Source: Candidatus Alistipes faecigallinarum (lineage in GTDB: Bacteria; Bacteroidota; Bacteroidia; Bacteroidales; Rikenellaceae). Taken from it: a DNA stretch of 64,000 nucleotides. Made by a program: the position numbers and the translations under genes. Below, in pieces: positions 52,777 to 62,328 of the stretch. The stretch covers positions 62,001-126,000 of the forward strand of contig DXDG01000009.1 in NCBI GenBank assembly GCA_019115605.1, written 5' to 3'. Each line of letters begins with the position of its first letter. The stretch's first letter is position 1. Below the pieces are notes generated by a model. That model was not told the DNA's origin, made no database searches, and saw only the letters and a list, made by a program, of their open reading frames with translations.

Positions 52777-53925
52777 ATGATCCGCATCCTGCTGCTTGTC
52801 GATTGTGCGAACGACTTCGATCGCAACCTGCTCCGGGGTATCGTGCGTTATTCGCGCGAGAACGGCCCGTGGCTCTTCTACCGCCTTCCCTCCTATTATA
52901 AAAGTATAGAGAACGGCGAACGGAGTATTCTCGAGTGGGCCAAGACGTGGAAGGCCGACGCCATCATCGGGCAGTGGAACGACGATGCGATGGACCTGCT
53001 CAAGGAGCTGAACATCCCGGTCGTCCTGCAGAACTACCGCCACCGCAGCACGACCTACTCGAATTTGACGGGCGACTACGAGGGAACGGGCCTTATGGCG
53101 GCCCGCTTCTTTGCCGAGCGTCTGTTCCGAAACTTCGCCTTTTTCGGTGTCAAGGGGGTCGTCTGGTCGGACGAACGCTGCAAGGGCTACCGCCGGGAGG
53201 TGGAGCGCATCGGCGGCACGTTCCACGCCTTCGAGACCGAAAAGGACAACGAGAAGAACCGCGAGGCGTTGAGCCGCTGGCTGCGCGAGCTGCCCAAACC
53301 CGTGGCGCTGTTCTGCTGCGACGACGCCCATGCGCTGACCATCTCGGAGATCTGCAAGATGGAGAATATCCTCATCCCGGAAGATGTGTCGCTGCTCGGT
53401 GTGGATAACGACGAGCTGATCTGCAACATCTCCGACCCGCCGATCTCGTCGATCGAGCTGGAGGTCGAGAAGGGCGGCTATGCCGTCGGGAAGCTGCTCC
53501 ACCGGCAGATCCGCAAGGAGCTCGTAGGCCCTTTCAATGTGGTTATCAACCCGATCCGCATCGAATTGCGCCAATCGACCGAAAAGCACAATATCAAGGA
53601 CCCCTATGTCCTGCGAATCGTCAAGTACATCGAGCAGCATATCACCACCGACCTGACGATCGAGTCGATTGTCGGACAGATTCCCCTTTCGCGGCGTAAT
53701 ATCGAGCTGAAGTTCAGGCAGGTGATGAACACCTCGATCTATCAGTATGTGCTCAAGTGCCGCGTGAACCGCTTTGCCAACCTGCTGCTGACGACCGACC
53801 TCCCGCTGGCCGAGATTGCCGGCGAGGCGGGATTCCGCGACTACAACAACATATCGCGCATCTTCAAAAAATTCATGGGGTGCTCCCCGATCGAATACCG
53901 CCAGCGGCGCTCCGCTGGCAAATAG
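52777..53925 (+). CDS. XylR-like regulator (LacI-type sensor + AraC HTH)
   Basis: The 382-residue protein has an N-terminal periplasmic-binding-protein-like sugar sensor (~1-265), with ILLLVDCANDFDRNLLRGIVRYSRENG, ADAIIGQWN, FRNFAFFGVKGVVWSDERCKGYR and DVSLLGVDNDELICNISDPPISSIEL. A C-terminal AraC HTH domain (~275-380) contains LPLAEIAGEAGFRDYNNISRIFKKFMGCSPIEYR. This architecture is typical of XylR-type sugar regulators and differs from the hybrid two-component or ECF systems that often control such loci. It lies between the FAD oxidoreductase and hydrolase genes and is the likely local regulator. Confidence 0.93.
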   Translation: MIRILLLVDCANDFDRNLLRGIVRYSRENGPWLFYRLPSYYKSIENGERSILEWAKTWKADAIIGQWNDDAMDLLKELNIPVVLQNYRHRSTTYSNLTGDYEGTGLMAARFFAERLFRNFAFFGVKGVVWSDERCKGYRREVERIGGTFHAFETEKDNEKNREALSRWLRELPKPVALFCCDDAHALTISEICKMENILIPEDVSLLGVDNDELICNISDPPISSIELEVEKGGYAVGKLLHRQIRKELVGPFNVVINPIRIELRQSTEKHNIKDPYVLRIVKYIEQHITTDLTIESIVGQIPLSRRNIELKFRQVMNTSIYQYVLKCRVNRFANLLLTTDLPLAEIAGEAGFRDYNNISRIFKKFMGCSPIEYRQRRSAGK

Positions 53926-53947
53926 TGCGTTTTTCGAAGGGCCCTTT

Positions 53948-53960
53948 GCGCTTTTTGCCG
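53948..53960. promoter_or_regulatory. Candidate operator motif 2 of the utilisation locus
   Basis: GCGCTTTTTGCCG, preceded by TTT, is upstream of the hydrolase gene and its candidate -7 box. It is similar to the sequences at 50784 and 55222. Confidence 0.3.
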
Positions 53961-53982
53961 TCCGCCTTGCAGTCCCGATCCC

Positions 53983-53990
53983 TATCTTTG
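53983..53990 (+). promoter_or_regulatory. Candidate -7 element of the hydrolase gene
   Basis: TATCTTTG matches TAnnTTTG exactly, 35 bases before the start at 54026. The nearest TTTG (53954) is 25 bases upstream. Confidence 0.5.
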
Positions 53991-54025
53991 CAATAAGGGG
54001 ACACTTCTCCCCGGAATGCGCCGCC

Positions 54026-55195
54026 ATGTACCCATTGAGACGATTCACCGCCATGCTTTGTCTCGGCGCCCTGCTTGCGGGATGCACCGCGGCGGCGCCC
54101 GGGACGGAACGGTCGCTTTCCCGCCGGCTCCTCGACTCCTGCAGCAAGCCTCCCGAAGCCTATCGGGATGTCTATGGGGAGTATCGCTCTCCATTGCTTT
54201 TCTACAACGGCGACAGCGTGCGCACGGCCGCCGACTGGGAACGCCGCCGTGCGGAGATCCGCGCCCGCTGGGACTCGCTGCTCGGAGCCTGGCCGCCGCT
54301 CATTACGGGACAACGCTTCGAGTTTGTCGATACGCTACCTGGGGCCGGTTTCGACCGCTATCGCGTGCGGTTCCGCTGGCTGCCTGCGGATACGACCGAA
54401 GGGTATCTGCTCGTCCCGCACCGCGCAGGCCGCAAACCCGCCGTCATCACCCTTTTCTATGAGCCTAAAACGGCCGTCGGCCTGGGTGGAAAACCCTGCC
54501 GGGATTTTGCACTCCGCCTTGCCGAACGGGGCTTTGTCGCGCTCTCGCTCGGGACGACGCGAACCACCCGCAACCGAACCTATTCGCTCTACTATCCCTC
54601 GATCGACCGTGCGACGCTGCAGCCGCTCTCGGCGCTGGCCTGTGCCGCGGCGAATGCCTGGGAGACACTGGCCCGCTTCCCGGAGGTCGACTCCACGCGC
54701 ATCGGTGTCATGGGCCACTCCTACGGGGGCAAGTGGGCGATGTTCGCTTCGTGCCTGTGGGAGAAGTTTGCCTGTGCCGTCTGGGGCGATCCCGGGGTGG
54801 TCTTCGACGAGACGAAGGGCGGTTATGTCAATTACTGGGAGCCCTGGTATCTGGGGTACTATCCGCCGCCCTGGGAGCACACCTGGTCCGATGAGGGCCC
54901 GGCAAACGCCCGCGGTGCTTACCCCGTGCTGCGCCGTGAAGGCCGCGATCTGCATGAGCTGCACGCCCTGATGGCGCCGCGTCCGTTCCTCGTGTCGGGC
55001 GGCTGTGCGGACGGTCCCGAGCGCTGGACGGCGCTCAACCATACGGTGGCCGTAAACCGGCTGCTCGGATACGAGGACCGTGTCGCGATGACGAACCGTC
55101 CGCTGCACGATCCCGACTCGCTCTCGAACGAAGTGGCCTACGCGTTTTTCGAAAGATGGTTGTCTTCAGAGGATCCGAAGGGGCAAAAAGAGTGA
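54026..55195 (+). CDS. Alpha/beta-hydrolase lipoprotein (acetyl-xylan-esterase/dienelactone-hydrolase-like)
   Basis: The 389-residue protein has a lipobox (LGALLAGC, cysteine ~20) and an alpha/beta hydrolase core. The nucleophile serine is in IGVMGHSYGGKWAM (~residue 231). A likely acid lies in SGGCADGPERW (~330), and the histidine is probably in NRPLHDPD near the end (~360). A distinctive segment VWGDPGVVFDETKGG with many Trp/Tyr residues follows the nucleophile. The family includes esterases acting on glycans; here it could deacylate or de-esterify the target glycan, but that is inferred. ATG 54026 gives the signal peptide; a longer frame is non-homologous. Confidence 0.82.
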   Translation: MYPLRRFTAMLCLGALLAGCTAAAPGTERSLSRRLLDSCSKPPEAYRDVYGEYRSPLLFYNGDSVRTAADWERRRAEIRARWDSLLGAWPPLITGQRFEFVDTLPGAGFDRYRVRFRWLPADTTEGYLLVPHRAGRKPAVITLFYEPKTAVGLGGKPCRDFALRLAERGFVALSLGTTRTTRNRTYSLYYPSIDRATLQPLSALACAAANAWETLARFPEVDSTRIGVMGHSYGGKWAMFASCLWEKFACAVWGDPGVVFDETKGGYVNYWEPWYLGYYPPPWEHTWSDEGPANARGAYPVLRREGRDLHELHALMAPRPFLVSGGCADGPERWTALNHTVAVNRLLGYEDRVAMTNRPLHDPDSLSNEVAYAFFERWLSSEDPKGQKE

Positions 55196-55221
55196 TATTT
55201 TCGTTTTTTGAATGCCGTTTT

Positions 55222-55240
55222 GCGCTTTTTTGCGCAAAAA
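55222..55240. promoter_or_regulatory. Candidate operator motif 3 with palindrome upstream of susC
   Basis: GCGCTTTTTTGCGCAAAAA contains two GCGC cores 10 bases apart and the palindrome TTTTTGCGCAAAAA. It sits about 17 bases upstream of the candidate susC -7 box at 55257. A copy of TTTTGCGC also begins at 55218. Confidence 0.4.
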
Positions 55241-55256
55241 TACCGCTGCGGATGCC

Positions 55257-55264
55257 TATTTTTG
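55257..55264 (+). promoter_or_regulatory. Candidate -7 element of the susCD operon
   Basis: TATTTTTG matches TAnnTTTG. Transcription would give a leader of about 180 bases before susC at 55455; I see no known riboswitch in it. Confidence 0.5.
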
Positions 55265-55454
55265 TTTAGATAAAATCCGTAGTGCGTATTTCCCTGAACG
55301 GCACCTTCGGAAAACCTGATGTGAGAACCTTAAAAATGACCCTATGGACTCGTATTGACGGAGCCTTTCCCGGCCGGTCCGTCCGTCATGGCGGATGCCG
55401 GCATGCTGCTATGAAGAGCTATCAACCAAACCATCAACCTAATTCTATGAATCT

Positions 55455-58400
55455 ATGAAGGAACATTATTCGAAACGAGAACACGTTTCCCGGATGCGGC
55501 GTCTTGTCGCATGTGTGTTGATGTTGTTCGGAGCCGGTCTCTCGACCGCCTTCGCACAGTCGCGCATCTCGGGAGCCGTTACCGATGCCCAGGGCAATCC
55601 GCTGGTGGGTGTCAACGTGATCGTCAAGGGGACCACCGTGGGCACGATGACCACGAGCAACGGATCGTACAGTCTGGAGACCCCCCCCCGAGCTGAAGTA
55701 CTGATTTTCTCGTACTTAGGCATGAAGAGCCAGGAGCTGGCGATAAACAACCGTACGGAGATCAATGTCGTGATGCAGGAGGATGCGGCCCGTATGGACG
55801 AGGTCGTTGTGGTCGGTTACGGTACGCAGAAGAAGGTGCACCTGACCGGATCTATTGCGGCTGTTTCCGACAATGAAATCAAGAAATCGACCGTCAGCAC
55901 CATTTCGCAGGCTCTGGTCGGAAAGCTCCCGGGCCTGATCACGCAGCAGGCTACCGGTGCTCCGGGATCCGACGGCGTTACGATGCTCGTGCGCGGTTAC
56001 ACCTCCTACAACGGCTCGAGCCCGCTGGTGCTGGTCGACGGTGTCGAGCGTCAGATGGGTACGGTCGATCCGAACGATGTGGAGAATGTAACGATCCTCA
56101 AGGATGCCTCGGCGAGTGCCGTATATGGTATGAAGGCTGCCGCAGGTGTCATCCTCATCACGACCAAACGCGGTCATCAGGGCTCCATGTCGATCAACTA
56201 CCGCGGTAGCGTAACGCTTTCGCAGATGACGACGATGCCCGAATTCATGAACGGTACGCAGTACATGGAGTACTACAACGCCGGTCTTGCCCTCGACAAG
56301 CTGGGCGGCGACGACGTGCCCGACTACCAGTTCACGCCCGAGGAGATCGCCATGACCTACAACGGCGACCCGTCGGACGGTTACGAGAATACGGACTGGA
56401 TGTCGCCGATGCGCCGCCTGACGCTCATGCACCAGCACAACCTTTCGGTGAGCGGCGGAAGCGAGAAGGCCCGCTACTTCGTCAGCGGCGGCTTCCGCAA
56501 CCAGGAAGGTATCATCAAGGGCCATGAGGATTCGCGCGGCAACCTCCGCTCGAACGTGGATCTGACGCCGCACGACAACCTGCGCGTGCAGCTGAACGTG
56601 GCCGCCTCCCTGCAGGACTACTACCAGCCGGGAGCCTATTCGTACGCCAACCAGGAGGGTTACAACATCTTCCACCAGATGATGTATTCGCTGCCGTTCG
56701 TGCCGAAGTGGCTCGAGAAGGACGGTACGGTCTATCCCGTTTCGGGATACCGCGCTTCGTGGTCGGCCGCCAGCCCCGAATACGGCTCGGCCCACTCCGG
56801 ATTCAGCAAGTCGCGCAACCTCCGTTTGGAGACCTCGGCCAACATCGAGTATTCGGTACCCTTCGTGAAGGGCCTGAAGCTGGGTATGTTCACCAGCTGG
56901 GACTATCATTACAGTACGGGCCGTACCTTCTCGCATTCCTATGAAGTGCTGGCCTATACGTTCCAGCGCGGTTCGAGCATCGGCGCCGATCCGTTGAGCA
57001 AGTATTCGCTCGTGAATGCGGCCGGTCTGACTACGGACGGCAACCTCTACATGGCTCATTCGAACGACCAGCGCGTCGTGCTGCGTCCGCAGATCTCCTA
57101 TGCGAACAAGTTCGGCAAGCACGATGTCGGCGCGATGTTCCTCTACGAGCAGACGACCTATTCCAGCGAGTCGATGAACGCCGGACGTCGCGACTTCCCC
57201 GTATTTGACCTCCCGGAGCTCAATTTCGGTGATCCGACGACGGCTACGAACGCCTCCTCGTCCAACAAACAGGCTTTTGCCGGTTTCGTAGGACGTCTGA
57301 ACTACGCTTACGATGACAAATACCTCGTGGAGGCGTCGTTCCGCTACGACGGTTCGTACCTCTTCCACAAGGATCACCGCTGGGGTTTCTTCCCCTCGGT
57401 ATCCGTAGGTTGGGTGCTCTCGCAGGAGGACTTCTTCCAGTCGGCACTCCCGAAAGTCGAGTACTTCAAGCTGCGCGGATCGATCGGTACGCTGGGTAAC
57501 GATAACGTAACGGCCTTCCTCTACCGCAAGCAGTTTGCCTACAATGCCAGCAACGTGGCCTTCGGAAGCACGCCCACGTCGCAGGGTACGCTCTCCAACT
57601 CGGTAGCCTTCCCCTATGAGGATCTGACCTGGGAGCGGACGCGCACCTATGATATCGGCTTCGAGATGAGCGCCTGGAACGGCCTGTTGGGCGTTGAGTT
57701 CGACTACTTCTACAAGTATACCTTCAACATTCTGCAGTCGATCGGCGGCATCTATCCTCCTTCGCTGGGCGGCCACTATCCCTCCTATATCAATGACGGT
57801 ACGTTCGACAACCGGGGATTTGAACTGGTGCTCCGCCACCGCAACCACATCGGCAAGTTCAACTACGGCATTACGGGTAACCTCACCTTCGCCCGCAACC
57901 GGATCCTGAGCAAGCAGCAGGCCGACAATACGCTGCCGTGGAAGAACGTGCTCGGCTCGTCGCTCGGCGCCCTGTGGGGTCTGAAGTCCGACGGTCTCTA
58001 CCAGACCGAGGAGGAGCTGGCCAACGCTCCGAAACCGATCGGCGTACAGCCCCGTCTGGGTGATATCAAGTATGTCGATATCAACGGCGACGGCGCCATC
58101 ACGGCCGACGACTATGTGCAGATTGCCCGCAACCGTATGCCGGAGATGATGTTCTCGCTGTCGCTCGATGCCGACTACAAGGGCTTCGACCTCTCCGTAC
58201 AGCTGCAGGGAGCCGCCCTTTGCGACCGCATGCTCCAGGCTACCTGGAACAACGGCGTGGCCGACCAGACTCCGCTGACCATTCCCTGGTACGGCAACTA
58301 CGACAATGCTCCGCTCTACCTGGTGGAGGGTTCCTGGCGTCCCGACAACACGAATGCGGAATATCCGCGTCTGACGGTAACCAAGTCCTCTTCGACCAAC

Positions 58401-58652
58401 AACGGTAATGTATCCGACTTCTGGAAGCGTAACGGCGCTTATCTGCGTCTGAAGAATGTCGTGCTGGGTTACACCTTCCCCAAGCGTTGGGTGAACCGCA
58501 TCGGCATCGAAAACCTCCGCATCTATGTCAGCGGAAACAACCTGCTCACGGCAACCGAGTTCCAATGGATTGACCCCGAAAGTATGAACGTTCCGACGGG
58601 TTACTACCCGCAGCAGCGTACCTTTACCTTCGGTGTAGACCTCTCATTCTAA
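55455..58652 (+). CDS. SusC/RagA-type TonB-linked outer-membrane transporter
   Basis: The 1065-residue protein has a signal peptide and a CarboxypepD_reg-like domain (~34-115, ISGAVTDAQGNPLVGVNVIVKGTTVGT). The TonB-box/plug transition MDEVVVVGYGTQKK (~115) and a SusC plug with PLVLVDGVERQM and AAAGVILITTKRG (~190-240) follow. A 22-strand barrel with SusC-specific segments (LGDIKYVDINGDGAITADD ~870) ends in FTFGVDLSF. It imports oligosaccharides with its SusD partner encoded 13 bases downstream. A nine-base C tract lies at 55681-55689, codons 76-79; loss or gain of one C would stop translation within about seven codons. Confidence 0.96.
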   Translation: MKEHYSKREHVSRMRRLVACVLMLFGAGLSTAFAQSRISGAVTDAQGNPLVGVNVIVKGTTVGTMTTSNGSYSLETPPRAEVLIFSYLGMKSQELAINNRTEINVVMQEDAARMDEVVVVGYGTQKKVHLTGSIAAVSDNEIKKSTVSTISQALVGKLPGLITQQATGAPGSDGVTMLVRGYTSYNGSSPLVLVDGVERQMGTVDPNDVENVTILKDASASAVYGMKAAAGVILITTKRGHQGSMSINYRGSVTLSQMTTMPEFMNGTQYMEYYNAGLALDKLGGDDVPDYQFTPEEIAMTYNGDPSDGYENTDWMSPMRRLTLMHQHNLSVSGGSEKARYFVSGGFRNQEGIIKGHEDSRGNLRSNVDLTPHDNLRVQLNVAASLQDYYQPGAYSYANQEGYNIFHQMMYSLPFVPKWLEKDGTVYPVSGYRASWSAASPEYGSAHSGFSKSRNLRLETSANIEYSVPFVKGLKLGMFTSWDYHYSTGRTFSHSYEVLAYTFQRGSSIGADPLSKYSLVNAAGLTTDGNLYMAHSNDQRVVLRPQISYANKFGKHDVGAMFLYEQTTYSSESMNAGRRDFPVFDLPELNFGDPTTATNASSSNKQAFAGFVGRLNYAYDDKYLVEASFRYDGSYLFHKDHRWGFFPSVSVGWVLSQEDFFQSALPKVEYFKLRGSIGTLGNDNVTAFLYRKQFAYNASNVAFGSTPTSQGTLSNSVAFPYEDLTWERTRTYDIGFEMSAWNGLLGVEFDYFYKYTFNILQSIGGIYPPSLGGHYPSYINDGTFDNRGFELVLRHRNHIGKFNYGITGNLTFARNRILSKQQADNTLPWKNVLGSSLGALWGLKSDGLYQTEEELANAPKPIGVQPRLGDIKYVDINGDGAITADDYVQIARNRMPEMMFSLSLDADYKGFDLSVQLQGAALCDRMLQATWNNGVADQTPLTIPWYGNYDNAPLYLVEGSWRPDNTNAEYPRLTVTKSSSTNNGNVSDFWKRNGAYLRLKNVVLGYTFPKRWVNRIGIENLRIYVSGNNLLTATEFQWIDPESMNVPTGYYPQQRTFTFGVDLSF
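55681..55689 (+). repeat. C9 homopolymer within susC
   Basis: Nine consecutive cytosines encode part of Thr-Pro-Pro-Arg at codons 76-79. With one more C the frame reaches TGA two codons after the tract; with one fewer it reaches TGA five codons on. Confidence 0.9.
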
Positions 58653-58665
58653 ATCTACGAGCGAT

Positions 58666-60354
58666 ATGAACAAGATCAAAAAATATACGGCAGGACTTCT
58701 CGCGGTCCTTTGTCTCTCGGCAACGTCGTGCGATGTGCTCGATGTGGATCCGATGGGAAGCTACAGCGAAACCACGGCCTATTCGTCCATGAGCAATCTG
58801 GACCTGTATGTCAAATACTTCTACGGCGTGCTTTATGCCAATGCCGATATCAACTGTGGCAGTTCGTGTCTGATGGACGACGGCGCGACCGACCTGGTGA
58901 AGTACTCCTGGTACAACGTGTCGGCCGGCACGATGAACAAGTTCTTCTATCAGCCCAACTATGTTACCGAGCAGAGCAACTTCCGCTCCAACTGGTCGAG
59001 CATGTACACCTGGATCAGCAAGCTCAACGAATACCTCGAGGACCTGAACAAGGGCCTTATCAAACTCGACCCCGACCAGGTGAAGATCCGTACGGCCGAG
59101 GTCCGCTTCCTGCGTGCATTCGCCTACCAGGAGCTGGTAATCCGTCATGGCGGTGTGGTACTGCGCAACAGCGATACGGCCGTGGACGGTCCCGATGAGC
59201 GTGCCAAGGCCCGTTCGACGGAGGAGGAGTGCTGGGACTTCATCATCGGCGAGTACCATAAGGCCGAGACCGATCTTCCGGTAAGCTGGGAGGCAGCCGA
59301 GGCCGGACGTCTGACTAAGGGCGCCGCCTGGGGCATGATCGCCCGCGCTTCGCTCTATGCCGGACGTTGGAGCGACGCCGTTACGGCCTGCAACGAGGTG
59401 CTGAAGCTGGGTTATGACCTTCTTCCCGGCAAGACTGCAGCCGATTACTACAAGATCTTCTCGACGCCGAACAACCAGGAGTTGATTCTTCCGGTCTATT
59501 TCCAGTCGGGTATCAGCATGAAGCAGCACAACTTCAACACCTATTTCTGCCCTCCGTATGACGGCCAGCCGTACGGTGTTGCCGACAAGGTGGGTGCGTC
59601 GGCCACGCCGACCGACGAGTACGCTTCGTCGTTCGACATCATGGTCAATGGCAGCTACGAGGCCTTCGATTGGGACAACCTCTCGACGAAATACGGCAAC
59701 AAGCCCTTCGACAACCGCGAGCCGCGTTTCTACGCGTCGATTCTCTACAACGACGCCACCTGGATCGGCCGCAAGCTCGAACTCTATACCGGCGGTAAGG
59801 ACAATTACATGGATTTCGCTATCACCGGCCAGGACAACGTGCACAAATCGACGACCGGTTACATCTTCCGCAAGTTCATGGACGACAGCGGCAAGGTGAA
59901 CTTCACGAACATCCTTTCCGGCACCTACTGGACCGAGATGCGTCTGGCCGAGATCTACCTGATCCGTTCGGAGGCCTATGCCCGCCAGAACCAGTTCGGC
60001 CCGGCATACGATGACCTCAAGACGATCCGCGACCGCGTAGGCCTTCCCGCCCTGACGCAGGAGGGCAACTGGCAGGCCTACCTGCAGGATCTGGCCAAGG
60101 AGCGCATCTGCGAGTTGGGTCTCGAGGGACACCGCTACTTCGACCTGATTCGTTGGGGCATTGCCGTCGAGACGCTCAACAACAAGCGTCTGCATGGTGT
60201 GAAGATCACCAAGACGGGCGACAGCTTCAGCTACGAGCGCGTGGAGTGCGATACGCAGGACCGCCTCTTCCCCGAGAAGTACACGATCTTCCCGATCCCC
60301 TATACCGAGCTGCAGAACAATACGTTGTGCGAGCAGAACGAGATCTGGAAATAA
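58666..60354 (+). CDS. SusD/RagB-type glycan-binding lipoprotein
   Basis: The 562-residue protein has a lipobox (CLSATSC, cysteine ~22). It shows SusD-type features: LDVDPMGSYSETTAYSSM, YVKYFYGVLYAN, the TPR region with VRFLRAFAYQELVIRHGGVVL (~145) and EECWDFIIGEYHKAETDLP, and near the C-terminus LAEIYLIRSEAYARQ and ELGLEGHRYFDLIRWG. It binds oligosaccharide at the surface and closes over the SusC barrel. It starts 13 bases after susC and is followed after 29 bases by the DUF5018-like gene. Confidence 0.96.
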   Translation: MNKIKKYTAGLLAVLCLSATSCDVLDVDPMGSYSETTAYSSMSNLDLYVKYFYGVLYANADINCGSSCLMDDGATDLVKYSWYNVSAGTMNKFFYQPNYVTEQSNFRSNWSSMYTWISKLNEYLEDLNKGLIKLDPDQVKIRTAEVRFLRAFAYQELVIRHGGVVLRNSDTAVDGPDERAKARSTEEECWDFIIGEYHKAETDLPVSWEAAEAGRLTKGAAWGMIARASLYAGRWSDAVTACNEVLKLGYDLLPGKTAADYYKIFSTPNNQELILPVYFQSGISMKQHNFNTYFCPPYDGQPYGVADKVGASATPTDEYASSFDIMVNGSYEAFDWDNLSTKYGNKPFDNREPRFYASILYNDATWIGRKLELYTGGKDNYMDFAITGQDNVHKSTTGYIFRKFMDDSGKVNFTNILSGTYWTEMRLAEIYLIRSEAYARQNQFGPAYDDLKTIRDRVGLPALTQEGNWQAYLQDLAKERICELGLEGHRYFDLIRWGIAVETLNNKRLHGVKITKTGDSFSYERVECDTQDRLFPEKYTIFPIPYTELQNNTLCEQNEIWK

Positions 60355-60383
60355 TTTGACAAATCATTCAATACGCGATAATT

Positions 60384-62231
60384 ATGAAAATGCGACATTT
60401 GATTACCGGACTGTTCGTATCGGCGCTGGCCCTCGGGGCTTGCGAAGATCCGGATGAGTTGATCATGTCCGGCAGCGAAAATATGCAGACCCTCACCGTC
60501 AAGGGACGTCTCGTCTCGGACGAGAACGTCGAGTATGATGCCGTTGTGGACGAGACGTCGGGGGTCATCACCGTACAGGTTCCCTACTATATATCGGATA
60601 CGGAGGCTATTCAGGGCGATCTGACGGCCATGAAAGTGCGTGCATCGCTTCCTTACGGCACCCGTTTCGAACCGGGTCTGTCGGGTATTCACGATCTGGC
60701 AGCAGGTATCGAGCGCACGCTGGTTTCCGATGTGGACGGATCGCGCAAGCACTATACGATCAATGCGACCTATGTGAAGTCGGACCAGGCCTTCGCCACC
60801 CGCGTATCGCTGGCCGATACGCCCAATGCCGTCGTTTCGATCAAGGAGCCCGAGACCGATGGCGGCACCGGAATGATTACCGTCTACAAAACCTCCTCGT
60901 CGATCGACGGTGCGTTGAAGGCGGCGACGATTACCGTATCGCCCTGGGCGACGATCGAGTGCTCGGCCATGAACGAGGACGGTACGATCGACCTGTCGGA
61001 GTTCCCCGATGTCGTTGTCGTATCGCAGGACGGCTCCGTCCGCAAGACCTACAAGACGGCTGTCGATCTTCCGTCGTTCGTGCCTTCGGGCAAGGCGGGA
61101 TATATCGCCTGCCTGTTCGGTTTCCAGATTCTCGAGAACAATGAATATGGCTTCGAAACCTCGAACAACCGTACGTTGGCTGTCGTTGGCGACTATCTGA
61201 TTGTCAGCAACAGCGGCGACGCCTCGAAGATGGTCGTGATGAATCGCTTCACGGGCAAGCCGACGGGATTGAGCGTTAATACGACGGGTATTTCGCGGTC
61301 TCTCCATGCCATTACGAGCGATGATGCGGACCATCTGGTTGCCGTGGCCTATACGAACTCTTCGACGATGTCCGATTTTGAGATCTGGGTATGGAAGAAT
61401 GGTATCGACAGCGCCCCGACGCTGATCTTCTCGAAGAGCCTGCCGGCCGATTCCTATTTCGCTCCGCTGCGCAGTGCCAACCCGGGTACGACGACCTACG
61501 ACATCGGCCGTATGGTGAGCGCTATCGGCGACGTAACTTCGGGTCGGGCCATGATCAGCACCTCCTGCATCCAGAAGATCCGTTCGGTCTTCATCCCGCT
61601 GACCGACGGAGCCGCTTCGACCTCCCAGGCCATCGTGGAGTTCCGCACCAACAGCCTCGCTTCGATGTGGTATACGACCAAGCCGGTGCTGCTGTCGATG
61701 GGTGACGACAACCTCTCGCCGGGTTACGTGTACGGCTCGGGCAACGAGCGCCGCACGGTAACCTATGTTCCCGAGAACGGAGGCTCGGCCGTCCAGTTTA
61801 CGGTTCCCACGACGCACTTCTGGCTGACCGACAAGGTTGCCGGTATTGACTGCATCGACTTCAACGGCATGCGTCTGATCGGTATCCAGAACTGCCACAA
61901 GGACGCCGCCAGCGGTATCAAGTCCGCCCGTCTGTATGTTGCCAATATTGCCGATCCGACCGCCGGAGCTCTCATCTCGGGCTTCCTCTTCGACTCGCGC
62001 GAGGGTAACCTGACGACCGGCACGGCCGATATCCCCGGAACGGGTTATGCACCCACGGGTATGACCTCGTCCTATCCGTTCGTGTCGGGTAATGTCGTTC
62101 TGGGACAGAACGGCAACGGTACGGGCGACGTGGCCTTCGGAGCCAGCGAGGACGGCAATGCCGTACAGGCCTACATGCTGACGACGGATAACGGAATCAT
62201 GGGTTACGAGATTACCCGTTACGACATTTGA
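60384..62231 (+). CDS. Surface lipoprotein with DUF5018-like domain
   Basis: The 615-residue protein has a lipobox (VSALALGAC, cysteine ~20). An N-terminal Ig-like/beta-sandwich region follows, with TLTVKGRLVSDENVEYDAVVDETSGVITVQVP (~35-70), typical of DUF5018-containing proteins. The rest (~180-600) is beta-rich with repeated segments that could form a propeller (LAVVGDYLIVSN, DIGRMVSAIGDV, CIDFNGMRLIGIQN), but no catalytic residues are recognisable. Its place after SusD is that of SusE/F-type surface glycan-binding proteins, so binding is the likely role. A terminator-like hairpin follows. Confidence 0.8.
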   Translation: MKMRHLITGLFVSALALGACEDPDELIMSGSENMQTLTVKGRLVSDENVEYDAVVDETSGVITVQVPYYISDTEAIQGDLTAMKVRASLPYGTRFEPGLSGIHDLAAGIERTLVSDVDGSRKHYTINATYVKSDQAFATRVSLADTPNAVVSIKEPETDGGTGMITVYKTSSSIDGALKAATITVSPWATIECSAMNEDGTIDLSEFPDVVVVSQDGSVRKTYKTAVDLPSFVPSGKAGYIACLFGFQILENNEYGFETSNNRTLAVVGDYLIVSNSGDASKMVVMNRFTGKPTGLSVNTTGISRSLHAITSDDADHLVAVAYTNSSTMSDFEIWVWKNGIDSAPTLIFSKSLPADSYFAPLRSANPGTTTYDIGRMVSAIGDVTSGRAMISTSCIQKIRSVFIPLTDGAASTSQAIVEFRTNSLASMWYTTKPVLLSMGDDNLSPGYVYGSGNERRTVTYVPENGGSAVQFTVPTTHFWLTDKVAGIDCIDFNGMRLIGIQNCHKDAASGIKSARLYVANIADPTAGALISGFLFDSREGNLTTGTADIPGTGYAPTGMTSSYPFVSGNVVLGQNGNGTGDVAFGASEDGNAVQAYMLTTDNGIMGYEITRYDI

Positions 62232-62291
62232 TGCCAGAACCGAATCCGGGCCGCCGGCAGAAAGCGGGCGGCCCGGTCGGTATTCCTGATT

Positions 62292-62328
62292 CCCGGCATC
62301 GATCCAACGTGGTCGGTGCCGGGTTTTT
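62292..62328 (+). terminator. Terminator/attenuator hairpin before the GH20 gene
   Basis: CCCGGCA and TGCCGGG (7-bp stem, 18-base loop) are followed by TTTTT. It lies between the DUF5018-like and GH20 genes and could lower expression of the distal genes. The long loop makes it a moderate candidate. Confidence 0.6.

Noticed and set aside
50752..54147. Very long antisense open frame (1131 codons) opposite the FAD oxidoreductase, regulator and hydrolase genes
   Set aside because: It spans several well-supported genes on the other strand, has His/Arg/Gly-rich low-complexity composition and no recognisable domain. It is a by-product of high GC and codon bias.
55716..58565. Antisense open frame of 949 codons opposite susC
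   Set aside because: It lies completely within the susC coding region and shows no family features; same GC-driven cause.
62248..62276. GC-rich inverted repeat just after the DUF5018-like gene
   Set aside because: No T-run follows; the second hairpin at 62292 is the better terminator candidate.
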